This document shows positions 16,367 to 24,517 of a stretch of DNA of 64,000 nucleotides, piece after piece. The stretch covers positions 1 to 64,000 of the forward strand of contig DATBKZ010000101.1 in NCBI GenBank assembly GCA_036555615.1. The letters run 5' to 3'. The notes under the pieces are model-generated. The model was not told the origin of the DNA, searched no databases, and was given only the letters and a program-made list of their open reading frames with translations. The translations under genes and the position numbers were made by a program. The DNA is from SG8-41 sp036555615 (GTDB lineage Bacteria > Pseudomonadota > Gammaproteobacteria > Burkholderiales > SG8-41). Each line of letters starts with the position of its first letter. Within the stretch, counting starts at the first letter, position 1.

Positions 16367-16889
16367 GACCGTCTTGCGCATGGGGGACCCCCGGCTGCTC
16401 GTGCCGGCGCGGCCGGTGGAGCGTTTCGACCTGCCGGAGCTCCACGCCCTGATCGCGGACATGGACGACACCATGAAGGCGCTCAACGGGGCGGGATTGG
16501 CGGCGCCGCAAATCGGCGTCGGGCTGCAGGTGGCGATTTTCGGTGTGGAGGCGAATCCGCGCTATCCGGATGCCGAGCCGGTCCCCTACACGGTGCTGAT
16601 CAATCCCGTGCTGGAGCCGGTCGGTTCGCAAATGGAGGAGGGCTGGGAAGGGTGCCTGAGCGTCCCCGGCATGCGGGGGCTCGTGCCGCGCTATCTCAAT
16701 CTGCGCTACCGGGGCCGCGATGCCCACGGCCGCGCGATCGACCGCACCGTAAGCGGTTTCCATGCCCGGGTCGTGCAGCACGAGTGCGACCACCTCGCGG
16801 GGATACTCTACCCGATGCGCATCCGCGACCTGCGCAATTTCGGCTTCAACGAGGAGCTGTTCCCCGGCCAGAACCTGCAGGACGAGTAG
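16356..16889 (+). CDS. def: Peptide deformylase
   Basis: Removes the N-formyl group from nascent proteins. The 177-residue enzyme carries all three metal-site motifs: GAGLAAPQIGV, EGCLSVPG (metal Cys) and QHECDHLAGIL (two metal His and the catalytic Glu). It overlaps the methylthioinosine phosphorylase gene by 11 bp, so the three genes from 15066 are probably one transcript. It is not next to fmt as in many proteobacteria, so a second copy may exist elsewhere. An inverted repeat follows 11 bp after the stop. Confidence 0.94.
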   Translation: MATRTVLRMGDPRLLVPARPVERFDLPELHALIADMDDTMKALNGAGLAAPQIGVGLQVAIFGVEANPRYPDAEPVPYTVLINPVLEPVGSQMEEGWEGCLSVPGMRGLVPRYLNLRYRGRDAHGRAIDRTVSGFHARVVQHECDHLAGILYPMRIRDLRNFGFNEELFPGQNLQDE

Positions 16890-16900
16890 GGAAGGGTAAT

Positions 16901-16964
16901 GGGGTCAGGTTCGAATTTCTGGTCTGTCGTGGCAGATCAACCGCAGAAATTCGAACCTGACCCC
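16901..16964. repeat. Perfect 21-bp inverted repeat, REP-like, between def and glnD
   Basis: Arms at 16901-16921 and 16944-16964 are perfect reverse complements beginning GGGGTCAGGTTC, separated by 22 bases. The right arm touches the glnD stop codon (TAG read on the minus strand at 16966-16964). A sister element with the same outer 12 bases and an ATTTC core lies at 48096-48148. Both sit between convergent genes. Such stems resemble REP elements mobilised by RAYT transposases and could act as bidirectional terminators, although no T-run follows. No RAYT gene is in the window. Confidence 0.9.
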
Positions 16965-19558
16965 TAGGTGCGGAGCTGCTCGATGAGGTCGCTTTCCAGC
17001 CGCACCACGGTCTTGGCGTTCCTCAGCGCGGCGCCGGTGATGATGAATACGTCCTCGGCGCGCGCGCCGAGCGTGTTGATCTTGGCGGTATGGAGATTGA
17101 TGTCGTGGGCGGTCAGCACCCGGGCGATGCGGGAGAGCAGCCCGGGGCGGTCTCCCGCGATGAGGGAGAGCACCCAGGAGGTTCCCTTCTCGTCCGGCTG
17201 GATGTTGACTTCGGGCGAGATCGGAAAATGCCGCAGCTGGCGGGAAAGCCGGGGCTTGGTGAGCGGCGGCAGCGGGGACTTCGTCCGCAGCCGCTCCGCA
17301 AGGTCGTGCTCGATCAGGCCAATCACGTCGCGGTACTGGGGGCGGCGGTTGTTCGGATCCTGCACCTGGAAGCTGTCGAGCGCGTAGCCGTGGCGGGTGG
17401 TATAGATCTTCGCCTCGAAGATATCGTAGCTGATGCGCTCGAAGAAGCTGCAGATGCGTGCGAAGAGCTCCTTCTGGTCAGGCACGTAGATCATGACCTG
17501 CAGGCCCTCGCCGGCGGGTGACAGGCGCGCCTTGACTACCGGATCCTGCGTCTGCACCCGGTAGTAGAGCAGCCGCGTGTGCCAGGCGATTTCCTGCGGC
17601 TCGTGGCGCAGGAAATAGGCGTCCTCGAGCTGGTCCCACAGATTCTGCTCGGCAGCCTCGGGAACCGCATAGAGCCGCAGCTTGGCCCGGGCCTCTTCCT
17701 GGCGCGACTGCACGCTGCTCGCAAGCGAATAGCGATCCCCCGCGAGCAGGCGCCGCGTCGTCCAGAACAGATCCTCGAGCAGCTTTGCTTTCCACGCGTT
17801 CCAGACCTTCGGGCTCGTGCCGCGAATGTCCGCGACCGTGAGCAGATAGAGTGCGGAGAGATGGCGCTCGTCGCCGACGCGTTGCGCAAAGGCCTGCACC
17901 ACCGCCGGATCGGTAATGTCCCGCTTCTGGGCGGTCAGCGACATCACCAGGTGGTTCCCGACCAGCCAGGCGACGAGCTCGACGTCCTCGCGTGCAAGAC
18001 CGTGATCACGACAGAACTGGCGGGCGTCCGCTGCCCCCAGCTCCGAGTGGTCGCCGCCGCGCCCCTTGGCGATGTCGTGGAACAAGGCGGCAAGATAAAG
18101 CACCTCCGGCCGCTCGAAATTGCTCATCAGCCGGCTGCACAGCGGAAATTCGTGCGCGAGCTCGGGAATCGAGAAGCGCCGGACGTTGCGCACGACCCGC
18201 AGGATGTGCTCGTCCACCGTATAGACGTGGTAGAGATCGTGCTGCATCTGGCCGACAATGCGCCCGAAAGCGGGAAGGTAGCGGCCCAGCACCCCGTACT
18301 GGCTCATGCGGCGCAGGGCGCGCTCCACCCGCGTCGGACTGCGCAGGATCTGCAGGAATTGCTGGCGATTGCGCGGATCCTTGCGGAACGCCGGGTTGAT
18401 CAGACGGCGCGCCCGCCACAGCGCGCGCAGGGCCGGCGCGCTCACGCCCTTGAGCTCGGGATGCTGCTGCAGGAGCGCAAAGCTCTCCAGTATCGCTGCC
18501 GGCTCGCGCTCGAACAGCCGCTCGTCGCGCGTCGCGAGCAGCTCGTCGCGCGCGCCAAAGCGCTTGTTGATCGGGTGATACTCCTTGTCGTGCAACGGCG
18601 TGATGCGCACATCCAGGTTCTGCAGCACGAAGGTGGCGAGCTGCGCCACTGCCTGCGCCGTCCGGTAATAGCGTTGCATCAGCTGCTCGCTCGCCAGGCG
18701 GTGCGGCCGGTCATGCAGCCCGAATTCGCGCGCGAGCGCGGTCTGAAAATCGAACAAGAGACGGTCCTCGCGGCGTCCCGCGAGGTAGTGCAGCCGGATG
18801 CGGAGCCACTGCAGGAACTGCTCGTTCTGGTGGATCTCGCGCAGCTCGGCGCGGGTGATCACGCCGCGGCGCGCAAGCTCGCCCCAGCTCTTGCCGATGC
18901 CGGCAGCGCGCGCGATCCAGAGCACGGTCTGGAGATCGCGCAGCCCGCCCGCGCTTTCCTTGATGTTGGGCTCGAGATTGGTTTCGGCGTAGCGCATGTG
19001 CCGCTGCTGCTGCTCGAGAAGCTTTGCCTGCAGGAACACCGCAGGGTCGAGCGCGTCGCGCACGCGCCTGGCAAAGCGCGAGAACAGTTCCCGCTTGCCC
19101 GCGAGCAGCCGCGCCTCGAGCAGCGTGGTCTGCACGGTGACGTCGGAGGCGGCGAGCGCGATGCATTCGTCGATCGTGCGCACGCTGTGGCCGACCTCGA
19201 TCCCGATGTCCCACAGCGTGCCGATCAGGTGCTCGATCTTGCGGGCGAGGACCGCGTCCGCCGGCCCCGACAGCAGGATCAAGAGGTCGACGTCTGAGCA
19301 GGGATAGAGCTGGCCGCGCCCGTAGCCTCCCACGGCTGCCAGCGCGACGTCACGCGGCATCTGGTGGCTCGACCAGACCTCCCGCAGCTGGCGGTCCACC
19401 AGCGCCGCCTGGCGCCGCAACATGTCCTTCGGAAACCTGCGCGAGGCGAGCTCCTGGCGCAGCTGCGCGCGTGAGACGGCAAGCTTCTGCTTCCAGTGCA
19501 CGGCACGCGCAGGCGCCGGCAGGACCGGAGCGGCAATCGCGGTTTGCGCCTCCGCCAT
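16964..19558 (-). CDS. glnD: [Protein-PII] uridylyltransferase / uridylyl-removing enzyme GlnD
   Basis: The glutamine sensor that uridylylates PII (GlnB/GlnK) under nitrogen limitation and deuridylylates it in excess. The 864-residue protein has the nucleotidyltransferase motif GGYGRGQLYPCSDVDLLIL (catalytic Asp near 89 and 91). A central HD domain (LAALFHDIAKGRGGDHSELG) removes UMP, and two C-terminal ACT domains sense glutamine (GLQVMIYVPDQKELFARIC and LIAGDRPGLLSRIARVL). It begins 4 bp after the map stop, an arrangement common in betaproteobacteria. Confidence 0.96.
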   Translation of the reverse strand: MAEAQTAIAAPVLPAPARAVHWKQKLAVSRAQLRQELASRRFPKDMLRRQAALVDRQLREVWSSHQMPRDVALAAVGGYGRGQLYPCSDVDLLILLSGPADAVLARKIEHLIGTLWDIGIEVGHSVRTIDECIALAASDVTVQTTLLEARLLAGKRELFSRFARRVRDALDPAVFLQAKLLEQQQRHMRYAETNLEPNIKESAGGLRDLQTVLWIARAAGIGKSWGELARRGVITRAELREIHQNEQFLQWLRIRLHYLAGRREDRLLFDFQTALAREFGLHDRPHRLASEQLMQRYYRTAQAVAQLATFVLQNLDVRITPLHDKEYHPINKRFGARDELLATRDERLFEREPAAILESFALLQQHPELKGVSAPALRALWRARRLINPAFRKDPRNRQQFLQILRSPTRVERALRRMSQYGVLGRYLPAFGRIVGQMQHDLYHVYTVDEHILRVVRNVRRFSIPELAHEFPLCSRLMSNFERPEVLYLAALFHDIAKGRGGDHSELGAADARQFCRDHGLAREDVELVAWLVGNHLVMSLTAQKRDITDPAVVQAFAQRVGDERHLSALYLLTVADIRGTSPKVWNAWKAKLLEDLFWTTRRLLAGDRYSLASSVQSRQEEARAKLRLYAVPEAAEQNLWDQLEDAYFLRHEPQEIAWHTRLLYYRVQTQDPVVKARLSPAGEGLQVMIYVPDQKELFARICSFFERISYDIFEAKIYTTRHGYALDSFQVQDPNNRRPQYRDVIGLIEHDLAERLRTKSPLPPLTKPRLSRQLRHFPISPEVNIQPDEKGTSWVLSLIAGDRPGLLSRIARVLTAHDINLHTAKINTLGARAEDVFIITGAALRNAKTVVRLESDLIEQLRT

Positions 19559-19562
19559 GGAG

Positions 19563-20363
19563 TCAATTCTGGACCGGAGGCCGCGGCGGCGCGCCTTCGG
19601 ACACCGTGAGCACCTCGTGGCCGGACCCGGTCACCAGCACCGTGTGCTCCCATTGAGCGGAGAGGCTGTGATCCTTGGTCACGACCGTCCAGCCATCCGC
19701 GAGCTGCCGGATATCGGGCTTGCCGGCATTGATCATGGGCTCGATGGTGAACGTCATGCCGGGCTCCAGCTTGAGGCCGACGCCCGGCCTGCCGTAATGA
19801 AGGACCTGGGGCTCCTCGTGGAATTTTCGGCCGATCCCGTGCCCGCAGAACTCACGCACCACGCTGTATCCGTGGGCTTCGGCGTGCTCCTGTATCGCGT
19901 GCCCGATATCGCCGAGGTACGCGCCGGGGCGCACCGCCTCGATGCCCCGCCAGAGGCACTCGAAGGTCACCTCGCACAGCCGGCGCGCCTGGATGGAGGG
20001 GCGCCCGACGTAATACATCCTGCTGGTGTCGCCATGGAAGCCATCCTTGATGACGGTGACGTCGATATTGATGATGTCGCCGACGCGCAGCTTCCGGTCG
20101 CCGGGCACGCCATGACACACGACGTGGTTCACCGACGTGCAAATCGACCGCGGAAACGGCCGGTAACCCGGCGGGGCGTAGTTGAGGGGCGCGGGGGTCG
20201 CCTGCTGCACCCTGGCGATGTAGTCGTGGCAGAGCCGGTCGAGCTCCTCGGTGGTCGTGCCCGGCTTGACGTGGGGAGTGATGAAATCGAGGACGTCGGC
20301 GGCGAGCCGCCCGGCGACCCGCATCTGGCCGATTTCGTCGGGGGTCTTGATGCTGACAGCCAT
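19563..20363 (-). CDS. map: Methionine aminopeptidase type I
   Basis: Removes N-terminal methionine after deformylation. From the ATG at 20363 the product is 266 residues, starting MAVSIKTPDEIGQMRVAGRLAADVL in the family manner. Metal ligands appear in NIDVTVIKDGFHGDTSRMY (two Asp), CGHGIGRKFHEEPQV (His), FTIEPMI (Glu) and the C-terminal SAQWEHTVLVT (Glu). The open frame runs another 82 codons upstream through the rpsB promoter region, but those codons resemble no protein. The gene diverges from rpsB and is followed by glnD. Confidence 0.95.
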   Translation of the reverse strand: MAVSIKTPDEIGQMRVAGRLAADVLDFITPHVKPGTTTEELDRLCHDYIARVQQATPAPLNYAPPGYRPFPRSICTSVNHVVCHGVPGDRKLRVGDIINIDVTVIKDGFHGDTSRMYYVGRPSIQARRLCEVTFECLWRGIEAVRPGAYLGDIGHAIQEHAEAHGYSVVREFCGHGIGRKFHEEPQVLHYGRPGVGLKLEPGMTFTIEPMINAGKPDIRQLADGWTVVTKDHSLSAQWEHTVLVTGSGHEVLTVSEGAPPRPPVQN

Positions 20364-20470
20364 CGCGCTTTGCCGCGCGCGGCAGGCAGCGGCGGCGGGA
20401 GGTACCTGGTTTTTCAAGGACAGCGGATTGTAGTCCAGAAACCGGCGCCTCGCACGGGCCGCCGCTTCCC

Positions 20471-20500
20471 TTGAGGGCCGGCCATTTCCAGTGCTAAAAT
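20471..20500 (+). promoter_or_regulatory. rpsB promoter
   Basis: TTGAGG (20471-20476), an 18-base spacer and TAAAAT (20495-20500) form a good sigma-70 promoter in the 269-bp gap between map and rpsB. The expected transcription start near 20507 gives a leader of about 126 nt. This is probably the main promoter of the translation and envelope block. Confidence 0.65.
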
Positions 20501-20506
20501 CGCGAG

Positions 20507-20632
20507 TTAGCTGTGCTGGGGATAATGCGCCCCGCACGAAAAAACGCACATCCGCAGTCGAGTGAGGGTGGCCGTCACCACGATGGCCCCGCGGCGGATG
20601 GAGGCTCAACCCTTACCGGAGAGAACTGAAGC
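20507..20632 (+). promoter_or_regulatory. Structured rpsB 5' leader, probable S2 autoregulatory element
   Basis: The untranslated leader folds by eye into two parts. A hairpin at 20513-20537 pairs GTGC/GCAC and GGGG/CCCC around the loop ATAATGCG with one bulged T. A larger domain is closed by CATCCGC (20549-20555) with GCGGATG (20594-20600). The SD GGAGAG is at 20618-20623. Feedback of S2 on rpsB through the leader is established in gammaproteobacteria; applying it here is inference from position and structure. Confidence 0.5.
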
Positions 20633-21376
20633 ATGTCGGTCACGATGCGTGAGATGCTCGAGGCGGGGGTCCACTTCGGGCACCAGACCCGCTACTGGAA
20701 CCCGCGGATGGCGCCCTATATTTTCGGCCATCGCAACAAGATTCACATCGTCAACCTCGAGAAGACGATGGAAAAGTACCTCGAAGCGCTGAAATTCGTG
20801 CGGCGGCTTGCCGCGAACAAGGGCACGGTGCTCTTCGTCGGCACGAAACGCCAGGCGCGTGAAATCATCAAGGAAGAGGCGGTGCGCTGCGGCGCGCCCT
20901 ACGTCGACTACCGCTGGCTGGGCGGCATGCTGACCAATTACAAGACCGTCAAGCAGTCGATCAAGCGGCTGAAGGACATCGAGGCCATGGCGCAGGACGG
21001 GACACTTGACAAGCTTCCCAAGAAAGAAGCGCTGCATTACCAGCGCGAAATCGTGAAGCTGGACCGCAGCCTTGGCGGCATCAAGGACATGAACGGCCTG
21101 CCGGACGCGCTGTTCGTGATCGACGTCGGCTATCAGAAGGGCGCCGTGGCGGAGGCGAACAAGCTCGGCATCCCGGTCATCGCAGTGGTCGACACCAATC
21201 ATTCACCCGAAGGCGTTGCCCACGTGATCCCGGGCAACGATGACTCGAGCCGGGCGATTCGACTCTACGTGCGCGGGGTCGCCGACGCGGTGCTCGAGGG
21301 CCGCCAGGACAGCCTCAAGGAAATCGCCCGCGGCGGTGACGAGTTCGTCGAGGTCGAAGAGACCGAGGACGCGTGA
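20633..21376 (+). CDS. rpsB: 30S ribosomal protein S2
   Basis: A 247-residue S2. It starts with the family signature VTMREMLEAGVHFGHQTRYWNPRMAPYIFG and contains KGTVLFVGTKRQA, RWLGGMLTNYKTVKQSI and the C-terminal PVIAVVDTNHSPEGVAHVIPGNDDS. S2 recruits S1 to the small subunit. It is followed by an intrinsic terminator and tsf, the standard rpsB-tsf pair, and is preceded by the structured leader described separately. Confidence 0.98.
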   Translation: MSVTMREMLEAGVHFGHQTRYWNPRMAPYIFGHRNKIHIVNLEKTMEKYLEALKFVRRLAANKGTVLFVGTKRQAREIIKEEAVRCGAPYVDYRWLGGMLTNYKTVKQSIKRLKDIEAMAQDGTLDKLPKKEALHYQREIVKLDRSLGGIKDMNGLPDALFVIDVGYQKGAVAEANKLGIPVIAVVDTNHSPEGVAHVIPGNDDSSRAIRLYVRGVADAVLEGRQDSLKEIARGGDEFVEVEETEDA

Positions 21377-21398
21377 CGCGGGAACCGGACGTCACAGT

Positions 21399-21421
21399 GG
21401 GGGCGCGAGCCCCCTTTTTTT
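21399..21421 (+). terminator. Intrinsic terminator between rpsB and tsf
   Basis: GGGGGC pairs with GCCCCC around a GCGA (GNRA) tetraloop, followed directly by seven T residues (21415-21421). It lies 22 bp after the rpsB stop and 17 bp before tsf. It should reduce, not abolish, transcription into tsf, giving more S2 than EF-Ts transcript. Confidence 0.88.
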
Positions 21422-21438
21422 AACCATCGGGAACGGAA

Positions 21439-22329
21439 ATGGCGGAAATCACCGCGGGCATGGTCAAGGCGCTGCGCGAAAAGACCGACGCGCCGATGAT
21501 GGAGTGCAAGAAGGCGCTGGCGGAGGCGGGCGGCGACATGGGCAAGGCCGAGGAGATCCTGCGGATCAAGCTCGGCAACCGTGCGACCAAGGCGGCCGGA
21601 CGCATCGCGGCCGAGGGCGTCATCGCGGCGCATGTCAGCGCCGGAGGCAAGACGGGGGCGCTGGTCGAGGTCAACTGCGAGACGGATTTCGTCGCGAAGA
21701 ACCCCGAGTTCATCGCGCTGGCGGCGGCGGTCGCGGAACTCGTCGCATCGCGCAACCCGCGCGACGTCGCGGCGCTTGGCGAGCTTCCGCTCAAGGGCCA
21801 GACGGTGGAGGACGCGCGCAAGGCGCTGGCAGGCAAGATCGGCGAGAATCTGGCGATCCGGCGTTTTGCCCGCATCGACGCGCAAGGAAAGCTTGCGGTC
21901 TACATCCATGGCGGCGCAAAGATCGGGGTGCTCGTGGACTATTCCGGAGGCGACGAGCAGCTGGGCAGGGATCTCGCCATGCACGTCGCGGGTGCCAGCC
22001 CCCGCCCGCTCGCGGTGTCGAAGGACGAGGTGCCGGCGGACCTCGTGCAGAAGGAACGCGATATCGCTGCCGCCAAAGCAGTGGAATCCGGCAAGCCGGC
22101 CAACATCGTGGAGAAGATGGTCGAGGGCTCGGTGCAAAAATTCCTCAAGGAAGTGACGCTTCTCGCCCAGCCCTTCGTCAAGGACGACAAGCGCAGCATC
22201 GAGCAGTTGCTGAAATCAAGGGCGGCCTCGGTTTCCGCGTTCGCCCTCTATGTGGTCGGCGAAGGCCTCGAGAAACGCAAGGATGATTTTGTGACGGAAG
22301 TGATGGCACAGGTTGGCCAGACGGCGTGA
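21439..22329 (+). CDS. tsf: Elongation factor Ts
   Basis: The nucleotide exchange factor for EF-Tu, 296 residues. The N-terminal UBA-like domain carries ITAGMVKALREKTDAPMMECKKAL, and the core has the TDFVAKN motif (ETDFVAKNPEFIAL) that displaces GDP. The coiled-coil and C-terminal parts (EKMVEGSVQKFLKEVTLLAQPFVKDD) are complete. It begins after the rpsB terminator and is followed 53 bp later by pyrH. Confidence 0.98.
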   Translation: MAEITAGMVKALREKTDAPMMECKKALAEAGGDMGKAEEILRIKLGNRATKAAGRIAAEGVIAAHVSAGGKTGALVEVNCETDFVAKNPEFIALAAAVAELVASRNPRDVAALGELPLKGQTVEDARKALAGKIGENLAIRRFARIDAQGKLAVYIHGGAKIGVLVDYSGGDEQLGRDLAMHVAGASPRPLAVSKDEVPADLVQKERDIAAAKAVESGKPANIVEKMVEGSVQKFLKEVTLLAQPFVKDDKRSIEQLLKSRAASVSAFALYVVGEGLEKRKDDFVTEVMAQVGQTA

Positions 22330-22382
22330 GCGCCTCGTCCCGGCTGGCCATCCCGTCCGCTCCTGACCGCACTGAGGGCACC

Positions 22383-23102
22383 ATGCCGCAGACGCCCGCC
22401 TACAAGCGCATCCTCCTCAAGCTCTCCGGCGAGGCGTTGATGGGGCAGGACAATTACGGCATCAATCGCGATACCGTGGACCGCATCGTGGGCGAGGTCG
22501 CCGAGGTCGTGAATCTCGGGGTGGAGGTGGCGGTCGTCATCGGCGGCGGCAACATCTTTCGTGGCATCGCGCCCGCGGCTTCGCACATGGACCGCGCAAC
22601 TGCCGATTACATGGGAATGCTCGCGACGGTGATGAACGCGCTGGCGCTGCAGGACGCGATGCGGCGCGTGAGCCTGGTGAGCCGCGTTCAGTCCGCGCTC
22701 CACATCGAGCAGGTGGTCGAGCCCTACATCCGGGGCAAGGCGATGCGCTACCTGGAGGAGGGGAAGGTGGTGATCTTCGCTGCCGGCACCGGGAACCCCT
22801 TTTTCACCACCGACACGGCGGCCGCGTTGCGCGGCATGGAGATGAACGTCGACCTCGTGTTGAAGGCCACCAAGGTGGACGGGGTGTATACCGACGACCC
22901 CAAGACCCACCGCGACGCGATGCGCTACCAGCGCCTGACCTTTGACGAGGCCATCATCAAGAACCTCAAGGTGATGGATGCCACGGCGTTGACGCTGTGC
23001 CGCGACCAGAAGCTGCCGATCAATGTATTCAGCATTTTCAAGCCGGCGGCGCTGAAGCGCGTCGTGCTGGGCGAGGACGAGGGCACTTTCCTGCATAATT
23101 GA
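22383..23102 (+). CDS. pyrH: UMP kinase
   Basis: Phosphorylates UMP to UDP; bacterial UMP kinase is hexameric and belongs to the amino acid kinase family. The 239-residue product starts MPQTPAYKRILLKLSGEALMG. It contains VAVVIGGGNIFRG (phosphate-binding glycines), RATADYMGMLATVMNALAL and KATKVDGVYTDDPKTH. An upstream in-frame ATG at 22326 would overlap the tsf stop and add 19 non-conserved residues, so 22383 is preferred. It feeds CTP synthase, PyrG, encoded at 39082. Confidence 0.97.
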   Translation: MPQTPAYKRILLKLSGEALMGQDNYGINRDTVDRIVGEVAEVVNLGVEVAVVIGGGNIFRGIAPAASHMDRATADYMGMLATVMNALALQDAMRRVSLVSRVQSALHIEQVVEPYIRGKAMRYLEEGKVVIFAAGTGNPFFTTDTAAALRGMEMNVDLVLKATKVDGVYTDDPKTHRDAMRYQRLTFDEAIIKNLKVMDATALTLCRDQKLPINVFSIFKPAALKRVVLGEDEGTFLHN

Positions 23103-23133
23103 CGGCGGCCACGGCGCCAGAGGGAGCTGGATC

Positions 23134-23691
23134 ATGATTGCCGACATCAGGAAGTCCGCGGAGCAGAAGATGCGCAAGACCGTCGAGACCTTGAAGACGG
23201 ACCTGGCGAAGGTCCGCACCGGCCGCGCCCACACCGGGCTGCTCGATCACATCATGGTGGACTACTACGGCACGCCCACTCCCATCCCCCAGGTCGGTAA
23301 CGTGACGCTTCTCGATGCGCGGACAATCGGCGTCAGCCCGTGGGACAAGAAGATGGCGCCCGCAATCGAGAAGGCGATACGCAGTTCCGATCTGGGTTTG
23401 AATCCCGCGACGATGGGCGAAACGGTGAGGGTGCCGATGCCGGCGCTGACCGAGGAGCGCCGCAAGGACCTGATCAAGGTGGTGCGCCACGAGGGCGAGA
23501 ATGCGCGCGTGGCGGTGCGCAACGTGCGGCGCGACGCCATCCATCACGTGAAGGACCTGATCAAGCAGAAGAAGGTCTCCGAGGACGAGGGGCGCCGGGC
23601 GGAGGAGGACATGCAGAAACTCACCGACCGCTCGATCGCCGACATCGACAAGCTTCTGCAGCAGAAAGAATCCGATCTGATGGCGGTGTGA
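23134..23691 (+). CDS. frr: Ribosome recycling factor
   Basis: Splits post-termination ribosomes with EF-G. The 185-residue protein shows the three-helix domain I (ADIRKSAEQKMRKTVETLKTDLAKVRTGRAHTGLLDHI) and domain II (VDYYGTPTPIPQVGNVTLLDARTI), with KVVRHEGENARVAVRNVRRDA in the long helix. A GGGAG lies 9 bases before the ATG. The last base of its stop codon is shared with the uppS ATG. Confidence 0.97.
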   Translation: MIADIRKSAEQKMRKTVETLKTDLAKVRTGRAHTGLLDHIMVDYYGTPTPIPQVGNVTLLDARTIGVSPWDKKMAPAIEKAIRSSDLGLNPATMGETVRVPMPALTEERRKDLIKVVRHEGENARVAVRNVRRDAIHHVKDLIKQKKVSEDEGRRAEEDMQKLTDRSIADIDKLLQQKESDLMAV

Positions 23692-24488
23692 TGACGTCGT
23701 TCGCCAGCTCCACGCTCGACATTCCTCCTGCCCGGCGCATTCCGCGCCACGTCGCCGTCATCATGGACGGCAACGGCAGGTGGGCCAAGCAGCGCCATCT
23801 GCCGCGGGTGGCGGGCCACCAGCGGGGCGTCAAGGCAGTGCGCGAAATCGTGCGCGCGTGCGGGGAACGGGGTATCGAGTATCTCACGCTGTTCGCGTTT
23901 TCGAGCGAGAACTGGCGCCGTCCCCCCGAGGAAATCAGCTTCCTCATGCAGTTGTTCGTGGCCGCGCTCGAGGAGGAGGTCTGCAAGCTGCACGAGAACG
24001 GCATCCGCTTCAAGTTGATCGGCGATTTGAGCCGGTTCGAGCCCCGGCTCGTGCGGCTGGCGCGCGAAGCGGAGGCGCTCACCGCGGCAAACCAGCGGCT
24101 GACGCTGACCATCGCGGCGAACTACGGCGGGCGCTGGGACGTGCTGCAGGCGGCGAACCGCATGTTGCGGGAGCATCCTCGCCTGGCGGCGGGATTCACC
24201 GAGGACGATCTGACGCCGTACCTCGCCCTGCACTATGCGCCCGAGCCCGATCTCTTCATCCGCACCGGCGGCGAGCAGCGCATCAGCAATTTCGTGCTGT
24301 GGCAGCTGGCGTACACCGAGCTCTACTTTACCGACACGCTGTGGCCGGACTTCGACGGCGCGGCGCTCGATCGCGCCATCATTTCGTACCAGCAGCGCGA
24401 GCGCCGTTTCGGGCGCACCAGCGAGCAGCTGCCCGCCGGCACCGGGCTGGCGGAGTATCGCGTCGCCCATATCCGCTCCGGCGAGTGA
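23691..24488 (+). CDS. uppS: Undecaprenyl diphosphate synthase
   Basis: Cis-prenyltransferase making the C55 lipid carrier for peptidoglycan and O-antigen. The 265-residue protein has the catalytic HVAVIMDGNGRWAKQR (catalytic Asp in MDGNGRW) and GHQRGVKAVREIV. Substrate-site segments are TLFAFSSENWRRP and DLFIRTGGEQRISNFVLWQLAYTELYFTDTLWPDF. Its ATG overlaps the frr stop as TGATG, and it is followed by cdsA. Confidence 0.97.
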   Translation: MTSFASSTLDIPPARRIPRHVAVIMDGNGRWAKQRHLPRVAGHQRGVKAVREIVRACGERGIEYLTLFAFSSENWRRPPEEISFLMQLFVAALEEEVCKLHENGIRFKLIGDLSRFEPRLVRLAREAEALTAANQRLTLTIAANYGGRWDVLQAANRMLREHPRLAAGFTEDDLTPYLALHYAPEPDLFIRTGGEQRISNFVLWQLAYTELYFTDTLWPDFDGAALDRAIISYQQRERRFGRTSEQLPAGTGLAEYRVAHIRSGE

Positions 24489-24517
24489 CGGCGCCCGAGG
24501 CCGTCCCGGCTTCTGGA

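Noticed and set aside
16901..16964. Terminal inverted repeat of an insertion sequence
   Set aside because: Only 22 bases lie between the arms, no transposase or target duplication is present, and the second copy has a 9-base loop.
17579..19297. A 572-codon plus-strand frame opposite glnD
   Set aside because: glnD motifs are complete on the minus strand; the opposing frame lacks any recognisable motif.
20364..20609. N-terminal extension of Map from an upstream in-frame start
   Set aside because: The 82 extra codons cover the rpsB promoter and part of its leader and do not resemble methionine aminopeptidase.
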